This document shows positions 1 to 8,921 of a DNA stretch of 64,000 nucleotides, one piece after another (the stretch's first letter is position 1; every line of letters begins with the position of its first letter). Source of the stretch: JAICMB01 sp035295125 (GTDB lineage: Bacteria; Acidobacteriota; Terriglobia; Bryobacterales; Bryobacteraceae). A program made the translations under genes and the position numbers. The DNA lies in NCBI GenBank assembly GCA_035295125.1, contig DATGJP010000081.1:10827-74826 (forward strand), given 5' to 3'. A model generated the notes under the pieces. That model saw nothing but the letters and a program-made list of their open reading frames with translations. It was not told the origin of the DNA and ran no database searches.

Positions 1-2372
1 GGAAATGCGTCGAAATTGCCGCGCAGATCGCCTCCGGATTGGCCGCTGCGCACACCGCAGGCATCGTGCACCGCGACCTTAAACCCGACAACGTCATGAT
101 CACGCCCGATGGCGTGGCGAAGATCCTCGACTTCGGCGTCGCGCGCGTGCAGACCCAGGCTCCGATCGGCGACGCCACCCAGACTGCCGGGCAGACGAGC
201 GCCGGAGCAGTCATCGGAACGGCCAGCTACATGAGCCCCGAGCAGGCTCGCGCTGAAGAAGTCGACCATCGCTCCGACCAGTTCAGTCTCGGCCTCGTAA
301 TCTACGAAATGCTCGCCGGCAAGCAGGCCTTCGAGCGGCCCAGCGCAGTGCAAACGATGTCGGCAATCGTCGAAGCGGATCCGCCGCCGGTCGAGCGCCC
401 CGTTCCCGCCCAACTGCGTTGGATCCTCGACCGCTGCCTCGCCAAGGACCGCGAAGGCCGCTACGAGTCGAGCCGCGACCTGGCGCGTGAACTGGCCCAG
501 CTCCGCGATCATTTCGGCGAACTCACGGCCACCGGCACGAGCGAGCAAAGGCCAGTCGCTTCACGCCGGCGAACGTTCCGGGCCGCCATACCGGCCGTCT
601 GCGTTCTTGCTGGCGCGCTCATCGCCTGGTGCGCAGCCGCCCTGCTGCGCTCCTCGCGAGCTGTCGATATCTCACGTTACCGGCTGTCGCCTTTCGCCAC
701 CGGGCTCGCAAGACAGACGTTCCCTGCCTGGTCGCCAGACGGCAAGAGCATCGCTTTCCTGGGTACCGATGACGACAGGACCTGGCGCTTGTACGTCCAG
801 CCGCTCAACGCCGCCACGGCCGTCCAGGTGACCGGATCAGACGTCGGTGTGAACACAGGTGCGCCGCCATTCTGGAGCCCTGATTCGCAATCGATATATT
901 TCCGCTGCTACTTCGAGACGCAGGGCGCTGTTCTTTGCCGTGTCCCCGCAGGCGGCGGGTCGAGTATCAAGGTTCAGACCGATGTGCAATCCGGGACGAT
1001 TTCTCCTGACGGCAAGACTCTGGTGACATGGGAAGCGCGAGCCCAAAAAAACGGGCTGGCGCTGTGGATTGCGAGTCCCCCCGAGGCACCGCGCCGCAAG
1101 TACGAGCAACTGCAACTGAAAGCCACGCAGTGGTACAACAACCCCGCCGTGTTGTTCGCTCCGGACGGCAAACAAATCCTGCTGTCCATCGCTCTGGGGA
1201 ACGAAGGCGAGACATCGTGGCTTTTACCGTGGCCACCGGGACAGCCTCGCCCTATGTTTCGTCGTAAGACGGACTTCTCCTCGACTCCCCAACCCAGTTG
1301 GTTGCCGGACTCCCGTTACCTCCTGTTCTCCGATTCTCCCGCGGCCACGCATTCGCAGTTGTTCATGGCCGACACAAAGACTGGAGACTACTGGGCGGTT
1401 CTCACGGAGGACCGGTCTGCACTCACCCCCTCCGTGTCGCCAGATGGCGAGCGCGCGGCCTATTCATCGAACCTGTCCCACTCGGATGTGATCGCAGTGC
1501 CGCTTGGCGACGGGCCGATCCGTACCTTGCTTGGCAGTTCTCGAAGCGAGGAAAAGGTGGACGCTTCGCGTGTGTCGCAGATGCTGGTTTACATCACCAA
1601 TCGCCGGGGAGTCGACGAGGTCTGGCTCAAGAGCTTGATTGAAGGCTGGGAGCGGCCTCTACTTACCCCGAACGATGTTCCCGTGGATGGCGAATCTGCG
1701 CAGGGACTGTTGAGTCCCGTATTTTCGCCGGATGGGCGGCGGGTAGCCGTTTGCGTGAAGGGCCGTTCCGGCATTCATTTGTACACGGTATTCACCTCGG
1801 GAGGAACGCCGGTGCGGGCTACTTCGTCGAGTGACACGATCGAGCTGTCGCCGACCTGGTCCCCGGATGGAAACTGGCTCGCATATTCGGCGGTGGAACA
1901 CTCCAAGCCCGGGCTCCTCAAAGTACGGCCAGGAAGTGGTGAGCCACCGGTGACCGTGGCGGAGGGGCTATACGGATGGGCCGCTCCCGTTTGGTCTCCA
2001 ACGGGCGAATGGATTGCTGACCACGACCTTAGCGGGCACCTGCAGATCGTCACCCCCGACGGTAAGACTACTCGTCAATTGCCCGGCGACGACGGCCCCA
2101 CTGCATGGGCTCGCGACGGCAAGACACTCTATCAGGTGCGGCTCGACAAACCAGCCCTGGTCGCGATTGATGTGGCTACCGGCAAGACCCGCGAAATGCG
2201 TGATCTCGCGGGACTGGCGCCCTATTCCAACGGCAACCCGGGCTTGAGCGCCGCTGTGACGTCCGACGCCAAAGACATCGTGTACACCGTGAATCGTCCC
2301 CGCCAGGAAATCTGGATTCTCGACGGCCTGCAAAAGCCGCAGCCCTGGTACAAGCGTCTGCTGGGGCGATAG
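1..2372 (+). CDS. Serine/threonine protein kinase with PD40 beta-propeller, 5' partial
   Basis: A Hanks-type kinase whose N-lobe lies left of the window; the reading frame is open from base 3, so the first ATG-like codon at 39 is not the start. Visible motifs are the catalytic loop HRDLKPDN, the DFG loop (ILDFGVARV) and the activation-segment end GTASYMSPEQ. After the kinase domain (about the first 150 visible residues) there is one membrane segment (near residues 184-205) and then about 550 residues of WD40-like PD40 repeats, seen as recurring 'WSPDGK' and 'SPDGER' blades. This is the common acidobacterial design of a cytosolic kinase joined through the membrane to an extracytoplasmic propeller, probably a sensor or partner-binding module. 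The substrate cannot be read from the sequence. Codon use is like that of its neighbours. Confidence 0.93.
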   Translation, partial: KCVEIAAQIASGLAAAHTAGIVHRDLKPDNVMITPDGVAKILDFGVARVQTQAPIGDATQTAGQTSAGAVIGTASYMSPEQARAEEVDHRSDQFSLGLVIYEMLAGKQAFERPSAVQTMSAIVEADPPPVERPVPAQLRWILDRCLAKDREGRYESSRDLARELAQLRDHFGELTATGTSEQRPVASRRRTFRAAIPAVCVLAGALIAWCAAALLRSSRAVDISRYRLSPFATGLARQTFPAWSPDGKSIAFLGTDDDRTWRLYVQPLNAATAVQVTGSDVGVNTGAPPFWSPDSQSIYFRCYFETQGAVLCRVPAGGGSSIKVQTDVQSGTISPDGKTLVTWEARAQKNGLALWIASPPEAPRRKYEQLQLKATQWYNNPAVLFAPDGKQILLSIALGNEGETSWLLPWPPGQPRPMFRRKTDFSSTPQPSWLPDSRYLLFSDSPAATHSQLFMADTKTGDYWAVLTEDRSALTPSVSPDGERAAYSSNLSHSDVIAVPLGDGPIRTLLGSSRSEEKVDASRVSQMLVYITNRRGVDEVWLKSLIEGWERPLLTPNDVPVDGESAQGLLSPVFSPDGRRVAVCVKGRSGIHLYTVFTSGGTPVRATSSSDTIELSPTWSPDGNWLAYSAVEHSKPGLLKVRPGSGEPPVTVAEGLYGWAAPVWSPTGEWIADHDLSGHLQIVTPDGKTTRQLPGDDGPTAWARDGKTLYQVRLDKPALVAIDVATGKTREMRDLAGLAPYSNGNPGLSAAVTSDAKDIVYTVNRPRQEIWILDGLQKPQPWYKRLLGR

Positions 2373-2402
2373 AATTGAGTTTTATAAAGAAAGGTTGTCG
2401 TG

Positions 2403-3602
2403 ATGGCCATTTCCATATCTGATCGCCGTGATTTCTTAAGAGGCGCCGCCGCCGTGACGGCTCTCTCCTATTCGCGTGTGCTGGGGGCCAATGACCGCGT
2501 ACAACTCGGCGTGATCGGCGCTGGCGAGCGCGGCCGTTGGGACATGTCCCGGTTCCAAAAGGACCCCAAAGTGGATGTGGTTGCCCTCTGCGACATCTAC
2601 GCTCAGCAGATTGACAAAGCTCTGCAGACCGCGCCTCATGCCGCCACCTTCACGGATCATCGCAAGCTGCTTGAGCGTAAAGATATCGACGTGGTGCTGA
2701 TCGCGACGCCCGATCACTGGCACGCCGCAACAGCCATTGATGCGCTGAACGCTGGAAAAGACGTCTACGTCGAGAAACCCCTCACGCTGACGCCCGCCGA
2801 AGGCCCCAGGATTGTGAAGGCCGCGCGCGTGAACGAGCGAATTTGCCAGGTGGGCATGCAGCAGCGCTCGGGCAAACACTATCTCGAAGCCAAGCGCGAA
2901 TACTTCGACACCAACAAGCTCGGTAAGATCACACTGGCGCGCACCTGGTGGCACGGCAACGGATACCATTTGCGGAAGGCGCCCGACTATCTGCAGCAGA
3001 AGCCTTCGAATCTCGATTGGGCGCGCTATCTCGGTCCTCTGAAGTGGCGCGACTGGGATCCGCAGCAGTACTGGAATTGGCGCGCTTACCTCGATTTCGG
3101 CGGCGGACAGGTCACCGACCTGTTCACACATTGGATCGATGTGGTCCACATGTTCACCGGTCAGGAGATTCCCAAGACTGCCGTGGCTGCGGGCGGGATT
3201 TACTTTGCGAAGGATGGCCGGACCGCGCCGGATACGATTAACGTGGCGCTCGAGTACCCGGCTGAGTTCACTGCCACGTTCGAAGCGACGTTAGCTCCAG
3301 GCATCGGTGGCGCGGCGGTGGAAATGTGCGGGACCGAAGGTCGCCTGTACATTGATCGCAGCCGGTACGTCTTCACGCCCCCGGGCAAGAACGCGCAGCC
3401 GGTAACCGTGCAAGCGTCCAGCGACCTCGATTACGATCACGTCAGCAATTTCCTGGAGTGCGTCCGCACCCGCAAGCTGCCGAGCGGCGATGTGTTGATC
3501 GGCCATCGCTCAGCGCAGGCATCGCACCTCGGCAACATCTCCTACGTCGAAAAGCGCCGCATCGATTTCGACCCGGTCCGCGAAGAAATTCTTCCGTTCT
3601 AG
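2403..3602 (+). CDS. Gfo/Idh/MocA family oxidoreductase, Tat-exported
   Basis: NAD(P)-dependent oxidoreductase of about 400 residues. The N-terminus has a twin-arginine export signal (DRRDFLRGAAA, residues 8-18), then the Rossmann nucleotide loop GVIGAGERGR (37-46) and the family's EKP motif (125-127), followed by the C-terminal alpha/beta domain. Such proteins act on sugars or inositols, and acidobacteria and planctomycetes have many Tat-exported copies of unknown substrate. A GTG at 2400 directly precedes the ATG at 2403; AAAGG lies 7-10 bases upstream, and the ATG is preferred. It follows the kinase gene by 30 bases, so cotranscription is possible. The substrate is unknown. Confidence 0.93.
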   Translation: MAISISDRRDFLRGAAAVTALSYSRVLGANDRVQLGVIGAGERGRWDMSRFQKDPKVDVVALCDIYAQQIDKALQTAPHAATFTDHRKLLERKDIDVVLIATPDHWHAATAIDALNAGKDVYVEKPLTLTPAEGPRIVKAARVNERICQVGMQQRSGKHYLEAKREYFDTNKLGKITLARTWWHGNGYHLRKAPDYLQQKPSNLDWARYLGPLKWRDWDPQQYWNWRAYLDFGGGQVTDLFTHWIDVVHMFTGQEIPKTAVAAGGIYFAKDGRTAPDTINVALEYPAEFTATFEATLAPGIGGAAVEMCGTEGRLYIDRSRYVFTPPGKNAQPVTVQASSDLDYDHVSNFLECVRTRKLPSGDVLIGHRSAQASHLGNISYVEKRRIDFDPVREEILPF

Positions 3603-3759
3603 TAACGCAGCCTTGAGGCCAATGCCGCTCAGTGTTGGGTGAGCCTGTGATGCAGGTTATCAACCCGCCACGCCCGTGGCTGAAGTCGGGCAGGCTGAAT
3701 GCCGCCCCACGTTGGCTCGCTAGGGTGTCGCGGGCGCTTTCGCCTGCGCATGCGGGCTG
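3603..3759. repeat. REP-like intergenic repeat, 'CAGCCT / GCTGAAGTCGGGCAG' type
   Basis: This gap between convergent genes carries the segments AACGCAGCCTTGAGG and GGCTGAAGTCGGGCAGGCTG and then GCGGGCGCTTTCGCCTGCGC. Related segments occur at 30,065-30,125, 37,078-37,115 and 55,700-55,745, always between genes. These look like short, partly palindromic dispersed intergenic repeats. They may fold as RNA and stop transcription from both sides, but no T-run is present. Confidence 0.5.
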
Positions 3760-5871
3760 CTAAGGCCGCCGCGAGCCGGCGGCGCCAATCTCAGCAAGCA
3801 CAAACGCCTCGAAATCGGCGTCCTCCGCCACCCGCTCGCTCAACGCCGTCCCGATACCATGTCCCGCGATGCTTGTAGTTCTCAACAAAACAGGCAGCTT
3901 GGTCCCGGTAGCCTGAAGCCGGGCCGTCATCTTGCGAGAATTCGCCGGATCCACCCGCGGGTCGTTGTCTCCAGTCATGAACAAAACTGCCGGATACTCC
4001 GTCCCATTCACCACGTGATGATAAGGCGAGTACGCATACAATGCGCGAAACTCATCCGCCTCCTTAACAGTCCCGAACTCTGTCACATTGAACGCCCCAT
4101 TCGGTGACAGTTCCACGCGCAGCATGTCATAGATCCCAACGTGTGACACGACGGCATGAAACAAATCCGGATGCTGCGTGAGTTCCGCGCCCATGAGCAG
4201 CCCGCCGTTGCTCCCGCCCTCAATCGCGAGCTTTGATGGATTCGTGTAGTGGTTGTCGATCAGCCAGTGAGCCGCCGCGGCGAAATCGTCAAAAACATTC
4301 TGTTTCCGCGTGAGCATGCCCGCTTGATGCCAAGCCTCGCCATATTCTCCACCGCCACGCAGATTCGCGATCACATACACCACGCCGCGGTCGAGCAGCG
4401 GCCGCAAGCGCACCGAGTAAAACGGTGTCAGGCTGATGTTGTATCCGCCGTATCCATACAGCACCACGGGATTCGATCCATCGAGCTTCGTGCCCTTACG
4501 ACGAATGATGTTCAACGGAACCCGCGTTCCATCTTTTGAAGTAGCGAACTCCCGCACCACCTCCGTGTCGCTGTAATTCGCCGGCGCGGCTTCCCGCAGC
4601 GCGGTCGGCGCACTCTTCTTCGATACCGGGTTATAGCGATACCAGGCCGGCCGCTCGAGATAAGTCTCGCTCGCGAACAACAGATCGTCTCCCGTAGTGC
4701 GAAGCGCCTCCGCAACCGATGCGATCGGTTTCAACGGGACCTGCGTCTGTTCCGTCCCCTTGATATCGAACACACGAATCTGCATCGGCCCGCCCGCCTC
4801 ATCCACGACGTATAAGAAATGAGGAGTCGGCACTAACGTCTGTATAGCGAACTTGCCCTCCGGTATGACGGTCTTAGCGTTCGCGATCTGCGGTTGTGTA
4901 ACCGGCACGCGAAGCACTTTGCCCATAGGGGCATTCAGGTGCGACAGCACGTAGAGATTGCCATCCGGCCCGAAATCGGCTTCCGGAATCTCGTCGGCGA
5001 GCCGTGTGATCTGCGTCCACTCTCCGGAAGGCCCCAGCAGATAGTGCGCGTACTCGCCGCCATCGCCATTCGCCATACGGGCCAACACGTACTTGCCGTC
5101 TTCAGACGTATTGAGCGTGATCTCGGCGATCCTCGGAAACTCCTTCCCCAGAGCGTACCTGTCCTGACTCTCCGCAGAACCGAGTTTGTGGAAATAAACC
5201 TGTTGATAAAAATCCATGTCGGCCGCCGCGCGCTCTCCGGTCCGCGGATACCGCGTGTAATACAAACCCGACCCGTCGGCATTCCAGGCCGCGCTGCCGC
5301 CAGCGGTTCCGTTATTGACGTGCGGAATGGCGGCTTCCATCTCGCGCCCGGTAGCGACATCGAAAAAATGCAGATCACCGCTCTCGCTCCCGCCCTTCGA
5401 CAACGACACGGCAACACGTTTCCCGTCGAGGGATGGCACGTAGAAATCGATCTCCGTACCGCCCTTCGCGTCGATCTTATTCGGGTCTACGATCACCCGC
5501 TCCGACGCCGGATCATCGGCGGATTTCAAAGTCACCAGCATGGGCTGTTCCGCCGGCGGCTGGGTCTTCAGCGCGAAGAGGATGCCGCGACGATAGACGA
5601 GCGAGGAATACGAAGGCGAGGGATGGCTGTTGAGTTCCTTGAGCTGCTCAAAAATCGCTGCCCGCATCGGCAAAGCATCCAGGAATTTGCGGGCGTATGC
5701 GTTTTCAGAGTTGCTCCAGTCCTTCACCGCAGGATCGGCGTAGTTTTCGAGCCAGCGGTAATCGTCCACTACTTTGACGCCGTGATAGACATCCGTCACC
5801 GGCTTCTTCGGCGTAGCCGGAGGTTGCGCAAACGCGACAAAGGAACAGATACAAAGCAGGCTCAGGCGCAT
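3760..5871 (-). CDS. Prolyl oligopeptidase family serine peptidase (S9A), secreted
   Basis: A 703-residue post-proline-cleaving peptidase, the normal length for family S9A. It begins with a short signal peptide (MRLSLLCICSFVAFAQ). The N-terminal 'DVYHGVKVVDDYRWLEN' region is diagnostic of the family, a propeller domain occupies about residues 80-440, and the C-terminal alpha/beta hydrolase contains the nucleophile motif GGSNGGLL (Ser near 554), GDNDPRVDP (Asp near 635-637) and AGHG (His near 671). All three catalytic residues appear present. It is likely to degrade peptides in the periplasm. It lies 16 bases downstream of the DUF4159 gene on the same strand, so the two may share a transcript. 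Confidence 0.95.
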   Translation of the reverse strand: MRLSLLCICSFVAFAQPPATPKKPVTDVYHGVKVVDDYRWLENYADPAVKDWSNSENAYARKFLDALPMRAAIFEQLKELNSHPSPSYSSLVYRRGILFALKTQPPAEQPMLVTLKSADDPASERVIVDPNKIDAKGGTEIDFYVPSLDGKRVAVSLSKGGSESGDLHFFDVATGREMEAAIPHVNNGTAGGSAAWNADGSGLYYTRYPRTGERAAADMDFYQQVYFHKLGSAESQDRYALGKEFPRIAEITLNTSEDGKYVLARMANGDGGEYAHYLLGPSGEWTQITRLADEIPEADFGPDGNLYVLSHLNAPMGKVLRVPVTQPQIANAKTVIPEGKFAIQTLVPTPHFLYVVDEAGGPMQIRVFDIKGTEQTQVPLKPIASVAEALRTTGDDLLFASETYLERPAWYRYNPVSKKSAPTALREAAPANYSDTEVVREFATSKDGTRVPLNIIRRKGTKLDGSNPVVLYGYGGYNISLTPFYSVRLRPLLDRGVVYVIANLRGGGEYGEAWHQAGMLTRKQNVFDDFAAAAHWLIDNHYTNPSKLAIEGGSNGGLLMGAELTQHPDLFHAVVSHVGIYDMLRVELSPNGAFNVTEFGTVKEADEFRALYAYSPYHHVVNGTEYPAVLFMTGDNDPRVDPANSRKMTARLQATGTKLPVLLRTTSIAGHGIGTALSERVAEDADFEAFVLAEIGAAGSRRP

Positions 5872-5887
5872 ATTGAATATGTGATTG

Positions 5888-6700
5888 TCAGTGCGTCATC
5901 GCGTAGATGATGTAGTTGATGCCGTAGCGGTACGCGAGCGCCGTCATAGCTTCAGGATATTCCGGCGAATCGGCATACTCCCAGGCATCTCCAACGTCCG
6001 TGTTGAAGTTCACCGCCACAACCATCCGATTCCGATCGTCGGCAAGCGACCGCCACGCCGGCGATGTGCCGGGCGGCTGCTGAACCACAACGTTCCCGCC
6101 CGCTCCCATACGCAAATGACGTGTACCGGGAATGAACGTGAGGTCCTTCTCCCCGATGTTGTACAGAACATGCATCACCGAATCGCTCAAAGCGATCTCC
6201 GTGATGGGGTGATTCGGCAGCACGCGGTCCATCGTCTCACGGAAGATCTCCCACTGCTCGGGACCCCAGAAATCGTCGACCACCAGAAAGCCCCCACGCA
6301 GCAGATACTCACGCAAGCGCGCGATCTCGGCCTCGCTCAGTCCCCACCACCCCGTCTGCGTAGCGTAGATCCAGGGATAATCGAACAGCTTGTCATCCGT
6401 TAGCCGTAAGTGCCGCGGTTCGGCCGTATCAATACGCGTGAGCCGCTGGATGCCCAGCGAGAAATGATCGTCCGCATCGGGCCAATCCACCATCCACCAG
6501 CCTTCGCCGCGCCCGCCACGGGAAGCAAACCCCCAGCGGCGATGGAATTGGGGCAGATCGGTGTACTCAAGGCGGATGAAGTGAAACTCGCCGTTGGCTG
6601 GGAAGGTGGGTCTCACGTCGTCGCGCTCGAAACGTACCCTTTGCGCCCATGCCGCTACCGCCACCAAAACCACCGCCGCGGCAATCGGCACCAGGCGCAT
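5888..6700 (-). CDS. DUF4159 domain-containing secreted protein
   Basis: A protein of about 270 residues with an N-terminal signal peptide (MRLVPIAAAVVLVAVAAWAQ) and then a DUF4159-like domain: FHFIRLEYTDLP, a 'DWPDADDHFSLGIQRLT' block, the 'FDYPWIYATQTGWWGLSEAEIARLREYLLRGG' block and 'VVDDFWGPEQWE'. The domain is widespread next to MoxR/DUF58 genes and in secreted form, and its biochemical role is unknown. An in-frame ATG at 6739 would add 13 residues before the signal peptide and would overlap the divergent gene, so 6700 is preferred. It is divergent from the gamma-glutamyltransferase and upstream of the prolyl oligopeptidase. Confidence 0.85.
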   Translation of the reverse strand: MRLVPIAAAVVLVAVAAWAQRVRFERDDVRPTFPANGEFHFIRLEYTDLPQFHRRWGFASRGGRGEGWWMVDWPDADDHFSLGIQRLTRIDTAEPRHLRLTDDKLFDYPWIYATQTGWWGLSEAEIARLREYLLRGGFLVVDDFWGPEQWEIFRETMDRVLPNHPITEIALSDSVMHVLYNIGEKDLTFIPGTRHLRMGAGGNVVVQQPPGTSPAWRSLADDRNRMVVAVNFNTDVGDAWEYADSPEYPEAMTALAYRYGINYIIYAMTH

Positions 6701-6731
6701 TGCGATTCCATCATTGTAGCCAAGGGCGCCG

Positions 6732-8423
6732 ATGCACAATAACGTTATGCGCCTTTTCGTGATCTTCGCGGTTCTTAGCCTGGTTCACGCCCAGGAGGTG
6801 TCCCAGAGTGGACTCGAACTGAAAGCGGCGCGTCCGATGGTGAGCCAGCCCGAGCGCGCGCCCAAAGCCATGATCGCGAGCGCCAACGAGATCGCCTCGC
6901 AAGTGGGTCTTTCCATCCTGCGCAAGGGCGGAAATGCCGTCGATGCGGCCGTGGCTGTAGCGTTCGCGCTGGCAGTTGTCCATCCGGAAGCGGGAAATAT
7001 CGGCGGCGGCGGATACATGTTGATCCGGATGGCCGACGGTACCGTGCGCGCGATTGACTACAAGGAGACCGCACCGGCTTTGGCGCATCCCGGCATGTTC
7101 ACTGCCCGCCTCGATTCCACCGTCGGCTATAAGGCCTCGGCTGTGCCCGGCACCGTCGCGGGTATGGGACTCGCGCACGCACGCTTTGGGCACTTGCCCT
7201 GGAAGGTGGTGCTCGAACCAGCGCGCCGTCTCGCCAAGAATGGCTTTCCCGCTTCCCAACGAATGGAATTGGTCCTGGCGTTGCAGGCGCCGGTGATGAA
7301 GGCTTTCCCGGATAGCGCCAAAGTATTCCTGCATGGCTCGGATCGACCGCTGAAGCAGGGCGAGATCGTCCGGCAGCCGGACCTTGCCGCTACCATCGCG
7401 CGCATCCAGAAAAGCGGCTGGAAGGAGTTCTACGAGGGGCAGACCGCGCATCTCATCGATCGCGATATGGCGGCTCACGACGGGACCATTCGTTACGACG
7501 ATTTGCGGGCGTACAAAGCTATCGAGCGCGATCCCGTGAAGGGAACGTTCCGAGGAAATCAGATCCTGTCGATGCCTCCATCCTCCAGTGGCGGGACGAC
7601 ATTGATTGAAATGCTGAACATCTTCGAGACCTTTCCTTCCGAACTGGCTCGCGAAGGCTCCGTCGAACAACGCCACCACATGATTGAGGCGATGCGCCGC
7701 GCCTATCGCGATCGGGCCGAGTATTCCGCCGATCCTGCGTTCTTTCCGGTGCCCGTCGATCTGCTTACCAACAACCAGCACGCGCAGGAGCTGGCCAGCA
7801 CCATCGAGCCCAATCGGGCCACGCCATCTGCCAGGACGCGAGCCGATGATTCGGCCTACGAATCCGACGACACCACGCATTTCTCGATCATCGACGAGGC
7901 CGGAAATATCGTCAGCAATACATACACGCTGAACAGTTTCTATGGCTCGCAGGTCATGGCGCACGGTACCGGCGTGCTGCTGAACGACATTATGAGCGGC
8001 TTCAGCAATCAGGCAGGTAGCCGTAACGAGATCAAGCCCGGCAAGCGCCCCGTCTCCTCGATGACGCCGACGATCGTTCTTCATCCGGACGGCAGTCCCT
8101 GGTTTGCACTGGGATCTCCAGGCTCAGCGACCATTCCGAATACCGTGTTCCAGGTCATCGTGAACATCATCGATTCGAAGATGTCATTGCGGGACGCGGT
8201 CGAATATCCGAGAATTCATCACCAGTACCTGCCCGACCGCGTGGATGCCGAACCTGCCGCCCTGGTCTTTGACGTCGCGGAGAAACTCCATTCCTACGGC
8301 CACACCATCAATCCCAAACTGCGTTCACAGGGCGACGTGCACGCCATCATGGTCGAGGAGGGCAGCGGCTGGAGATTGGGCTGGTCGGACGGACGGCGCG
8401 GCGGCCGGGCAGTCGGATACTAA
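6732..8423 (+). CDS. ggt: Gamma-glutamyltransferase
   Basis: A secreted N-terminal-nucleophile hydrolase of 558-563 residues that hydrolyses or transfers the gamma-glutamyl group of glutathione and related peptides. The precursor cleaves itself before the catalytic threonine of 'DDTTHFSIIDEAGN' (near residue 383), which separates large and small subunits. Other family blocks are 'AVAVAFALAVVHPEAGNIGGGGYMLIR', 'DYKETAPA', 'MPPSSSGGTTLIEMLN' and 'NDIMSGFS'. An ATG at 6747 gives a compact signal peptide (MRLFVIFAVLSLVHAQ) and may be the true start; the 6732 ATG adds five residues. The promoter must lie in the 31-46 bases between it and the divergent DUF4159 gene, or inside that gene. Confidence 0.94.
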   Translation: MHNNVMRLFVIFAVLSLVHAQEVSQSGLELKAARPMVSQPERAPKAMIASANEIASQVGLSILRKGGNAVDAAVAVAFALAVVHPEAGNIGGGGYMLIRMADGTVRAIDYKETAPALAHPGMFTARLDSTVGYKASAVPGTVAGMGLAHARFGHLPWKVVLEPARRLAKNGFPASQRMELVLALQAPVMKAFPDSAKVFLHGSDRPLKQGEIVRQPDLAATIARIQKSGWKEFYEGQTAHLIDRDMAAHDGTIRYDDLRAYKAIERDPVKGTFRGNQILSMPPSSSGGTTLIEMLNIFETFPSELAREGSVEQRHHMIEAMRRAYRDRAEYSADPAFFPVPVDLLTNNQHAQELASTIEPNRATPSARTRADDSAYESDDTTHFSIIDEAGNIVSNTYTLNSFYGSQVMAHGTGVLLNDIMSGFSNQAGSRNEIKPGKRPVSSMTPTIVLHPDGSPWFALGSPGSATIPNTVFQVIVNIIDSKMSLRDAVEYPRIHHQYLPDRVDAEPAALVFDVAEKLHSYGHTINPKLRSQGDVHAIMVEEGSGWRLGWSDGRRGGRAVGY

Positions 8424-8460
8424 CAGGGATCCCAAGGCAGGCGAAGCAAATCGCAGCAAC

Positions 8461-8748
8461 TCAGCCCTGAAACAGGTGCCCGTCCGTGGTCTCCGGCTCG
8501 CCGACGGCAATGCAAGCGATTTCGTTCCACGGCACCACGCGCCGGTTCTTACCGGACTTGCCGGGATCCAGAACCAGGCCGTTCTCGCTGGCGTGGAACC
8601 GCATGCCATCCCGAAACCCGACGGTAATGGGCGCGACGGCATTCCTTACCCGTATGAGGACGCGCAACGCCCGACAACGGATACAAAACCCGCCCGAGTT
8701 ATCCTCTTCTAACGGCGTCAGGTGTGCTAAGACTTCATCGCGGTTCAC
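8461..8748 (-). CDS. Hypothetical 95-residue cytosolic protein
   Basis: A small unrecognised protein. The frame is open further upstream to 8844, but the GTG at 8748 is preceded by a strong GGGAGGA site five bases away, so translation probably starts there (VNRDEVLAHL). It has a CxxC pair (FCIRCRALRVLI, near residue 20) and a compact basic and hydrophobic body ending 'PWNEIACIAVGEPETTDGHLFQG'. There is no signal peptide or membrane segment. It stands alone between the convergent ggt gene and the divergent permease. Function unknown. Confidence 0.6.
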   Translation of the reverse strand: MNRDEVLAHLTPLEEDNSGGFCIRCRALRVLIRVRNAVAPITVGFRDGMRFHASENGLVLDPGKSGKNRRVVPWNEIACIAVGEPETTDGHLFQG

Positions 8749-8921
8749 AATGTCCTCCCTCGCGCTGTTGGAAAGATCCATTCGGAGAGATTTCGTTTCA
8801 CAAAAACGTTCGCTCCTTCCCACTCTCGAACACGACCGTGCCATAGACGGACAAAGTACCGCCGGCGAACCCGCAATCTGAAATCGTTTCCACGGCCACT
8901 AAGTTGCAACAGCCGCCGGAA

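Noticed and set aside
4894..5910. Long antisense frame of 338 codons opposite the prolyl oligopeptidase gene
   Set aside because: It is a by-product of high-GC codon bias in the real gene and has no family character. Similar antisense frames over the reductase, ggt, EF-G and BNR genes were rejected likewise.
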